A DNA stretch of 64,000 bases from Owenia fusiformis (Eukaryota; Annelida; Polychaeta; Sabellida; Oweniidae): contig CAIIXF020000001.1 in NCBI GenBank assembly GCA_903813345.2, positions 28,323,915 to 28,387,914 of the forward strand, written 5' to 3'. The notes beneath the pieces are model-generated. The model saw only the letters and a list, made by a program, of their open reading frames with translations. It made no database searches and was not told where the DNA came from. This document shows positions 55,702 through 64,000 of the stretch, one piece after another (position 1 is the first letter of the stretch; every line of letters starts with the position of its first letter). The position numbers and the translations under genes are program-made.

Positions 55702-58700
55702 CTGCAATGTAAATAATAACAATGTCATGTTGAAATCTCTATCAAGGAGAGGGGGCTGAACACAGTGTATTTTACAGTTTCGTTTTTCTTAAATAACCAA
55801 CGCTTTTTGCCGAATTTTGTTAGAATACGCTATTCTTGTTTGCAAAAATGCAAACTATAGGCAATATAATATTTGTGGATTTACACTTTACATCATAATG
55901 ACTCGCAGTTCTCATCAGAGAGATTAACAACTAACCTGATATAGTGGCTGTCTTCAGGAAGCTCATTGTGGTCTCAAAGGTCATCTTCTGAAGGGGTGAA
56001 GGGTTAGACTCCAGTCCCATCCTGTTAAAAGGCTTGTACATTCCTTCAAAAGTCATATAGTCTGCTATCAAAGATAGATGGCGGTAGTCTACCTGGATAC
56101 CATAAGCTGCGAAAACATCTCGAATTTCCTGGAAATAACCCATACAGTTATGAATAAAAGTTTGCATTTCTAAGATTAATGCTGAATGAACATGAACTCT
56201 ATGTAGTTCATTCATGCTAATTTTAAAAAAAAATTGAAAATCACTTCTATAATGTCTCTTTCATGCAAACAAACAGGACTTCATAATATCAAAAGAATAC
56301 CTATTTTGCAGACTCTGATTAAATATTAAATGCTGTAAAATACCTGTACAAGAACTTTGGCAGCTGCCTCAATACCATATGTGTTGGCTATAGCGTGAAT
56401 ATCATTGCTGTACAGTTTATTTAGGTCTAGGAAACCAGCACTCTTGTATAACTCCTGAAAATGAAAAGTTAAAACATACTTATACTGGTCCCCAGCCACT
56501 TCAGTTGTAAACTTGCATTAAGTTAAAGGCTCAAATACATTGTTTAACTCCTGTGATACAAGGATAGTTTAGTTTTTAAAGAGGTGGTTCAAGGGTTGGG
56601 TCAGCTTTGTCTTATTAGTAAATAAAAGACAGTCTTTTAATAAAAGCTGGGTATCATGTTTTATCTGGGGGTTTTGCAGATGTTTATCCACAATGTTTGA
56701 TTCTCCAAATGCAATCAGCTCTTTAGTTCATGGATAAAGTTGAGCTGAGTACCTTTAATTTGGGTATCAATGGGCCATGATTCATTCCCCCTGGAAATGA
56801 ACCCACTGAGCCACTAAGGAATTGGACAGGGAGATCTTGTCTAATTTTATCTGAGGAATTACCTGCATCGTCCCTGGTTATCATAGTCACCTAACTCATC
56901 TCTCATATTCTGTGTCAACATACAACAGGCTATATACAATTTAGACATTACTTTGAGCCCACGATAGTTACAATACAGTAAATTCACATTTGAAGAGACT
57001 TTGAGTATTTCCAATTGGAGAGACTTAAAGGTAGTTACCTGAATATTGACCCCCTCTGTCTTTAGTCTCTTCAGCCCCTCCTCTCCAGGTTTCTTGCTGT
57101 CCGTCAGTATTGCACGTGTGATTCCAGGGGTGAAGAACAGCACAGTGCGTCGTGCTAGACTCTCCAATATGGAGGATAGGTCAATCTTCATCTGTGTTAT
57201 AGGCATCTGGAAAGTGATAAAATATTGATATTAGTAATGTAAGACATGCCCACAAGTACCACATATCGTGAGCATTCTTATCTAACGGCATTTTCAAGGA
57301 TATGAATTATGTATCCAATTACTGTAAAACGGGTAATTTTGACACCGGGAAATTTTAGCGATTTTTCAATTTTAGGGGGTTTTAGCGCGGGAAATTTTAG
57401 CGAAATGAAGATTATTCTTTAAAAAATCAAATTAGCGAAATGCATTAGAAATTTTATCATTTATGGCAGAAGAATAAATAACGGACATGACAGAGGAATT
57501 ATCAAAATGTAAGACTTCTAACGCACATGGTATTGGTCCAAACTACTGTAATCTCATGATGGATGGCTATTTATCCTTCAGATATTGAAAGAAACATACG
57601 ATTTGAAAATATTTACCTTTTTCAAATTACAAACCGGAAGTCGAGCACTGAACGAAAAGCTCCTTAAATACTAGTATTCATGTAGTTTCCCGGGAATTTG
57701 CAAATTTTAGCGCCCGGTTTATTTTAACCCCGGTTTATTTTAGCAAATTGAATTTTTAGCGAAACTATAGCGATCGCTAACAATTACCCCTCGCTTACAA
57801 TACCCGTTTTACAGTATAGGGTGTACCCAAAAAAGCAACCTTCCATTTTTGGAATAAAAGTAACTTCAATAATTCAATTTTCTACAATACAGTGTTCAAA
57901 AGAGCAAACAGTGATGTACTCAACACTCTTATAATTTCAACCACTTCAAGTCTCGGATTGCCTTCATAGACATGATCCACAGATAACATTGATGAGGGCA
58001 ATATGGATCCAATGGATGGTTTCAGTGGTACAAATAAGTGTATCAACTACTATTACAATTGTACAAAGTAGAAATATCTTATAATGATTATAAATTATTT
58101 GACAGCACCTCATGCTAACTACTGACTCCTAAGTAGTTAGCCATATCGAAATAAAATACTGACATAAAAGTACAGTGGTACTCTTTTTTGTAAAGCTTGC
58201 TTACCCCAAATAATATTTCGCACCATTCCTCCTCATTGGCATCATATGTATATTCTTCTATGTTAGGGATGCAGGACACAACTCCCTGCAAAATAAAGTT
58301 CAACATCTCCATTAAAGAATCTGATATAAGGTACATTTCCAAAGAAACAAATACAGGGGTTACTGGCCTAAAAACATACAATGTATATTTCAGTTAAAAT
58401 GTGTACTCTTAAACCTGAAATTCAAGCCAAATATGTCAATTTGATATGTCAGAATGCATGAAAAAGCTTTGGGTTAGAGAATATACATGTTTTGAGAAAA
58501 ATAAAGAAACCACACCTAAAATAAAACTGAACTTTATTCTGTGGAATATTTGGGATATAAACTGGTTAAAAACATTACAGTGGCGACGAGGAAAACCAAG
58601 TGAATATGCCTATTGGAAAGATAAGTGAATTTGACCATGAAAAGGAGAAATTTGATAACTATGTGGAAAGGTTTTCAAATTTTATTCTGGCAAATGACAT

Positions 58701-61700
58701 TGAATCTGAAGAAAAGAAAAAAGCAGTTTTCCTGTCCTCTTGTGGAGCAAATTGCTATGAAACATTAAAGAACTTATGTTTACCAAGGGAAGTCAAGGAT
58801 GAGAGTTTGGATACTATAACAAAAAAGTTGAAAGAACATTTTACTCCAGAACCTCTTATCATATTCGAGAGATTTAAATTCTGCAAACGCACACGTATGA
58901 ATGATGAAAAGATATCAGACTTTGCAGTGCACCTTAAACAACTAAGTTCGACATGTGAGTTTGGAGGCTTTTTGGATGAAGCCTTGACAATGCAATTTGT
59001 GGTAGGGCTAAATCATGCCAAGGCACAAAATCGTTTGATACAGGAAAAGAAACTGCAATTTAGTGATGCCATCAGAATTGCACAAGCAGAGGAATCTGCC
59101 GGCTTATCTTGTAAAATAGTGACTTCTCAGGAAACAGCTGTTGTGCAAGCCATCCAAGCACAACGGTCAAAGACTTGTTGGAGATGTGGCGGGGACCACA
59201 ATTTCCGAACGTGTCGTTTCCGATCGACAGTTTGCCATAAATGCAGCGGGGTAGGACATATCAAAGCACGGTGCGATGATGTCACCAAGTGGCGCGAGGC
59301 TCGTAATAAACCCAAGTCGAAAGCCAGTCGTAAATTCCGCCGACAAAATCAACTCGTGGAGGACACAGAGGGAGACGAGGACAATGGTCTACCAACATAT
59401 TCCATCTTCAGGCTACAACAAGATACAATGACAGAAACTGTGAACAGTCAAGAGCACGCACATAGCAAAACAGGACAGGTAACTCAATATAGTGTCTCTG
59501 TAAAAATTGACGATGTAAATGTGACTTTTGAACTTGATACAGCAGCCTCAGTCTCAGTAATCGGTGAAAATTTGTACAAATCCAAGCTCAGTAAATATCC
59601 CGTAAAGCCTGCCCAGATAAAGTTGAAGTCATATTGTGGAAGCTCTTTAAACTTGTTAGGGGAAATAGAAGTCCCAGTGAAATACAATGGCCAAACAGAA
59701 GTGTTGCCTCTTATTGTGGTAAAAGGGAATAAGCCAAGTTTGTTAGGGAGGAACTGGTTGGGGAAAATTAAGCTCGATTGGGGAAATATTTTCCAAGTCC
59801 AGACAGACTCAAAACTTAGTGGTTTATTGTCACAATATAAGGATGTATTCGCTGAGGGACAAGGGACTATTGAGGGGTTTGAAGCTCATGTATCAATCCC
59901 AGAAGATACCGCACCAATGTTCAGAAGTGCGTACAAGGTTCCATTCCCATTACAGGAAAAAGTGAAATCTCAATTGCAAGGGTATGTGGATAAAGGTACT
60001 TATAAGAAGGTTGAGTCCAGTGAATGGGCAAGTCCTCAAGTAACCGTGGTGAAAGATTCTGGTGATTTACGTCTCTGTGGAGATTATAAAGTTACAGTGA
60101 ATCAAGTGTTAGCCCCAGATCCTTACCCATTGCCTACCAATCAATCTATATTTGCAAAGCATGCGCGTGGTAAATTTCGTTCCAAAATCGATTTACGCGA
60201 TGCTTTCTCCCAGTTACGATTGAGTGAAGATTCCAAGAAGTTTCTCACAGTAAATACTCTGATTGGGTATTTGCAGCCTGAAAGAATGCCTTATGGTATC
60301 CGGACAGCGCCTCAGATTTTTCAACGTGTAATGGATCAAGTTTTGCACGGTATCGAAAACTCGGTGGCTTTTATCGATGATATATTGATTACAACGGATA
60401 CGCAGGAAGAGCATTACATCGCACTTGAGCAGGTATTACAGAAATTACGAAAACATAATATTCGTGCTCGGATTTCAAAGTGCAGCTTTCTCAAGGAAAG
60501 TGTTGTTTTTCGAAAATGCAAAAAGTGCCGTTTCATCGGATTCATGTTTAGTACCATATGATCCAAATCGCAGAATTGTGCTTGCATGTGACGCATCGCC
60601 AGTTGGGGTTGGGGCGGTAATCTCACACATTATGGATGATGGGTCTGAGCGGCCAATAGAAACTGCATCGCGTACTTTAACTAAAGCTGAGAAAGGCTAT
60701 GCACAGATTCAGAAAGAAGCATTGTCTTTGGTCTTTGGAGTGAAGAAGTTCCACATGTATCTATACGGTAAGGAATTTACATTGTTAACAGATCACAAAC
60801 CTTTGGTTACAATTTTTGGTCCAAAAGTGGGAATTCCGAATATTGCCGCAGCGAGAATGCAACGCTGGAGTTTGATTTTATCAGCATACAATTACACCAT
60901 TCAATATAGGAAATCAGTAGATCACGCGAATGCGGATTGTTTGTCGCGTTTGCCGGATCCTTGTGCCAAACCGGGGGAAGAAAATGAGTTTCCCATACAG
61001 CATGTGTCATTTGCAAATGAGTTGCCCATAGTTGCTAAAGACATAAGTGAGGCTACCAGAAAAGACACAGTTTTGTCCAGAGCCTATGAGTAATGAGTAT
61101 ACACTCAATGGATGGCCAAATCACGTAAGTAATGACAATTTAACACCATATTTCAAACGGAGAAACGAGTTGTCAACAGAAGACGGATGTCTACTTTGGG
61201 GTTTGCGCGTTATTATTCCGCCTCCCTATCGCAAGCAATTGTTAAATGAGCTCCATGAAGAACATCATGGTATTGTGCGAATGAAAGCACTCGCTAGATC
61301 ATATTTATGGTGGCCGGGCTTAGATGCTCATATTGAACAGATTGTCTCCAAGTGTAATGTCTGTCAATCGGTGCGAAATCTTCCTGCAGAAGCGCCCTTG
61401 TATCCTTGGTCATGGCCAAGTAGAGTGTGGCAAAGAGTGCATATTGATTTTGCAGAAAAAGATCAACAAATGTATTTGATACTAATTGACGCTTATTCCA
61501 AATGGATTGAGGCTGCTCAAATGAATTCCACAACATCTTCGAAAACAATTGATGTATTAAGATCATGGTTCGCTAGAGCAGGAATTCCTGAAATCGTAGT
61601 ATCGGACAATGGCCCTCAGTTCATTTCTTCAGAATTTAAGCGATTTTGCGACATGAACGGTATTCAACATAAACTCGTGGCTCCGTATAAACCAAGCTCA

Positions 61701-63959
61701 AATGGTGCGGCCGAGCGTTCAGTCCAAATTGTAAAGAAAAGTCTTGTAAAACATGTAATTGAGAACAAGAAAGGTTCTGCAAGTCAAAGACTTTCTAACT
61801 TCCTACTCATGTACCGTATCACACCTCATTCCACAACTGGTGTGAGTCCTTCAGAATTATTCATGAAGCGTCAGCTTCGAACTAGATTCTCATTGTTGAA
61901 GCCCAGTTTGGCTACATCGGTGGAAGTTAAACAGTCCAAACAATGTCAAAATCATGACAAATCAGGTGTCAAATCTCGCAACTTCAAGTTGGGGGATCAT
62001 GTCAAAGTTCGTAATTTTCGTGGGGGAAAGGAAAAATGGTTGAGGGGCAAGGTAGTAAAAATCTGTGGTCCTAGAAGATATCTAGTTCAAATTGGAACTA
62101 CACAGAGATTTGTTCATGTAGATCACTTGTTGAGTGCTGTTGATCAAAATTTTGGGGACAGTTATCAAGGTCAGGCAAATGTTCCATACATTCCAAGTCC
62201 AAAACCAGGTCCAATTATAGGTGAGGGATTAGTAATATCTGAACATTGTGACAATACACCTCTAAATCCAGTACCAGAAAAGGTTATTGAGTCTCCAATA
62301 CCAGCACCTGTTGCCCCAAGTCCTGTTAAAACACCAGATAAATCAGTGCAGGTGTCTCCTATTCCTACACCCAGTCCAGCTCCAGTACAGCCCAGTGAAA
62401 GTCCTAGATATCCAGCCAGGGTAAGAAAACCACCAGAAAGATTAACCTATTAAATGGTTATAGTTAAACTGATGTACTATGAATGAGACTGCTTTGTTGA
62501 TTCATTAAGTTTGTTTATATCGCATAATTAATGAGACCATTGAGTTAGCTGAAGTGTATTGCTGTATAAACTGTACTCGTAATATATATGACATTATGAT
62601 TGATTCATGCAGACTGTTATATCTCATTCAATCTAAGTTTACTTCAAGTCAACCAGAGAAAGTGTCCTACGAACTCTTTCACTAAAAGGGGAGAGATGTT
62701 ATGAACATTGAAACTAACATTTATTGATTTATAGATGTCACTAGTAGGACATTGCATAATCTCAAACTAAAATCAGAATGCATGAAAAAGCTTTGGGTTA
62801 GAGAATATACATGTTTTGAGAAAAATAAAGAAACCACACCTAAAATAAAACTGAACTTTATTCTGTGGAATATTTTAAACTGGTTAAAAACATTACACTT
62901 GATTTCCATTTTAACATCAATGTTTATTTTGTTCTACCATGGCTTAACTGAGATCCATCAACACGAAAAAATCATAATAGCTTCACAAGAATGTTTGACA
63001 ATACAAAACATGATACTTTAAGGAAAACTCTGCCACATACACTGTACAATAATTCTGAAATATATGTTCCAATGTTTACATACCTGGACTCTTCTTTCCT
63101 CCATTTCAGCATTTATTACTACTTTCTTCTTAGTTGTCTTTTTCCTGAGTTTCTCATCAATATTTTTGGTAGGAGTTTGTGAGCGTGAAGTCTCTCCATC
63201 AGAATTTTCACCCATGGCATCCTCTTCCTCTCCCTCTGATTCAGATTCTAGAATGAGACACATAGTGGCAATCTTTTCATATTTTTAACATCCACTCTAA
63301 CATCTGTAAAAATTTCAAGTTGTACAGGTAGGCGGTTTTCCTGGATTTTGATGACCGGATTTGTGTGGCAGTTTATCCAACTTATCCAATATTCAATCAG
63401 GCTATAGATTTTCAAGGTTGCCATAACTGAGCCAACAAAACCATTTGGAGGGTGAATGATGTGAGTTAAAGGAAATGATAGAGTTTTAACACAATCTGCG
63501 AAGCAGTTTTTCTGGCTGACATAAAGTAGATATTAACCCTTTCTGTCCCGTGTCCCGAACCGAAACATCAGGACCGAAATTCGGTCCAATATCGGGAAAC
63601 CATTTTATCAAAATTTTATGTCTAGGATGTAAAGAAGAATGGATGGATGGACAGATGTGCTTTAAGGTTGACAATATGGCCCCACAATATGTGGTGGGGG
63701 AGTATATATTACATACTTGATCAAAACATCCTCAGACAGATGCGCTTTAAGGTTGACAATATGGCCCCACAATATGTCGTGGGGGAATATATATGACATA
63801 CTTGATCAAAACATCCTCATACCCTTCATATAAGAGTACTGGATTCCATTGATGCATCGATTCCATACCTGACTCTTCACTTAGAACTTCCTCTGCTAAT
63901 TCTTCCTTCTCTTCATCTTCCCCATCATAATCTCTCTCCTGTTGTTGCCTCTCTCGAAC
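55607..63959 (-). CDS. POLR1A: RNA polymerase I largest subunit, C-terminal seven exons (partial)
   Basis: POLR1A (RPA190) is the catalytic large subunit of the nucleolar polymerase that makes pre-rRNA (family knowledge). Seven exons with matching phases give the last 300 residues; the N-terminal part, including the catalytic DFDGD loop, lies beyond the right edge. The order is an acidic low-complexity region with a KKxxKKK stretch, a [14 protein letters not shown] block, [78 protein letters not shown] and a [13 protein letters not shown] end, which match human POLR1A closely and differ from POLR2A/POLR3A. One intron (58286-63083) is enlarged by a Ty3/gypsy fossil in the opposite orientation. 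Confidence 0.95.
55936..56128 (-). CDS. POLR1A: POLR1A exon with [13 protein letters not shown]
   Basis: Encodes [20 protein letters not shown] then [20 protein letters not shown] and [20 protein letters not shown], the highly conserved end of the largest-subunit C-terminal cleft. Donor gttagt. Confidence 0.97.
56344..56454 (-). CDS. POLR1A: POLR1A exon with [15 protein letters not shown]
   Basis: 37 codons, [20 protein letters not shown] then [17 protein letters not shown]; near-identical to the vertebrate motif. Phase 0 on both sides. Confidence 0.97.
57039..57206 (-). CDS. POLR1A: POLR1A exon with [10 protein letters not shown] block
   Basis: 56 codons from [20 protein letters not shown] to [10 protein letters not shown]; phase 0 on both sides. 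The human counterpart reads DMSSLVVSLAH...GITRCLL...LNTEGIN. Confidence 0.94.
57322..57814. mobile_element. TA-flanked element with CTGTAAAACGGGTA ends
   Basis: 493 bp in a POLR1A intron. Ends CTGTAAAACGGG and CCCGTTTTACAG, flanked by TA at 57320-57321 and 57815-57816. Subterminal parts are rich in GAAATTTTAGCG and its inverse-like motifs (TTTTAGCGCCCGG, TTTATTTTAGC). Tc1/mariner-type by target; no transposase. Confidence 0.75.
58205..58285 (-). CDS. POLR1A: POLR1A exon before the DLSS block
   Basis: 27 codons: [20 protein letters not shown] then WCEILFG; human has a comparable WCQV block just before its DLSS motif. Acceptor cctgcag, donor gtaagc. Confidence 0.9.
58449..58579 (+). repeat. 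Left LTR of the Ty3/gypsy fossil
   Basis: Direct repeat of the right LTR over about 120 bp (TCAGAATGCATGAAAAAGCT at its start, GGTTAAAAACATTACA at its end), followed at once by the primer-site region. Confidence 0.85.
62698..62898 (+). repeat. Right LTR of the Ty3/gypsy fossil
   Basis: Begins TGTTATGAACATTGAAAC just after the polypurine tract and ends AACATTACA. It contains AATAAA-type sequence (AAAAATAAAGAAACC). Confidence 0.85.
63084..63247 (-). CDS. POLR1A: POLR1A exon, acidic/lysine-rich region
   Basis: Encodes [20 protein letters not shown], then [21 protein letters not shown]-like sequence, low complexity and phase-compatible with both neighbours. Donor gtatgt. Confidence 0.87.
63651..63820. 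repeat. 85-bp tandem duplication in POLR1A intron
   Basis: Two copies, starting at 63651 and 63736, of ACAGATGYGCTTTAAGGTTG...CCCCACAATATGTSGTGGGG; few differences, so a recent duplication. The copies end about 50 bp from the donor of the exon at 63869. Confidence 0.9.
63869..63959 (-). CDS. POLR1A: POLR1A exon, acidic region
   Basis: Encodes [20 protein letters not shown] and [10 protein letters not shown], entering in phase 0 after ctctacag and leaving in phase 1 before gtatgg. An acidic linker precedes the C-terminal domain in POLR1A. It is the leftmost of the gene's exons that I could trace before the window edge. Confidence 0.87.
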
Positions 63960-64000
63960 CTGTAGAGGAATATTATACAACATCTTAAAATGTTCAGGAA

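Larger units (their letters stand above)
58449..62898 (+). mobile_element. Ty3/gypsy LTR retrotransposon fossil in POLR1A intron
   Basis: About 4.4 kb, in opposite orientation to the host gene. Parts in order: left LTR, primer-site region (TGGCGACGAGG), gag with two CCHC zinc knuckles (about 58600-59290), aspartic protease (DTAAS, near 59535), reverse transcriptase with FIDD (about 59900-60500), RNase H (about 60570-60950), integrase with an HHCC finger and DDE core (about 61230-61900), a proline-rich tail, polypurine tract AAAAGGGGAGAGA and right LTR. Domain order places it in Ty3/gypsy. It is broken, with roughly two or three breaks. The LTR parts that can be compared are almost identical, so the insertion looks recent. 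Confidence 0.93.

Overview
The window is AT-rich, intron-rich animal nuclear DNA. It holds three conserved protein-coding genes, assembled here from spliced exons whose reading phases all agree, set among many non-autonomous transposons, tandem repeats and one Ty3/gypsy fossil. Intron style and repeat content suggest an invertebrate bilaterian, perhaps a lophotrochozoan; this is inference, as no species marker was recognised.

Layout. (1) Minus strand, about 4.8-26.5 kb, with possible 5' non-coding exons up to about 34.1 kb: an ELAV/Hu RNA-binding protein gene of six coding steps, 390 aa. (2) Plus strand, 34,981-52,321: the cytosolic carboxypeptidase AGBL4 (CCP6), 12 coding exons, 525 aa, all catalytic residues present. 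(3) Minus strand, from 55,607 to beyond the right edge: the last seven coding exons (300 aa) of POLR1A, the largest subunit of RNA polymerase I. ELAV and AGBL4 are head to head; AGBL4 and POLR1A are tail to tail.

Most notable: the ELAV gene carries two tandem copies of the exon encoding the first half of RRM2. Both are 154 nt with identical phases (0 in, 1 out), are 74 nt apart, and encode segments 37/51 identical. Using both or neither shifts the frame into an early stop, so exactly one can be used per mRNA: a mutually exclusive exon pair that would change the RNA-contacting face of RRM2. The divergent ELAV-AGBL4 pair also matches the ELAVL4-AGBL4 arrangement at human 1p33, so it looks like an ancient linkage.

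Introns and intergenic DNA hold many elements defined here by terminal inverted repeats and target-site duplications: several families with CAG...CTG ends and 5-bp duplications, an 8-bp-duplication hAT-like element, TA-flanked mariner-like long palindromes, a TTAA-flanked element, a 2.15-kb element with at least twelve 15-bp subterminal repeats, a foldback minisatellite, a Helentron-like element with a 3' hairpin and CTAG end, and a Ty3/gypsy fossil in antisense orientation inside a POLR1A intron.
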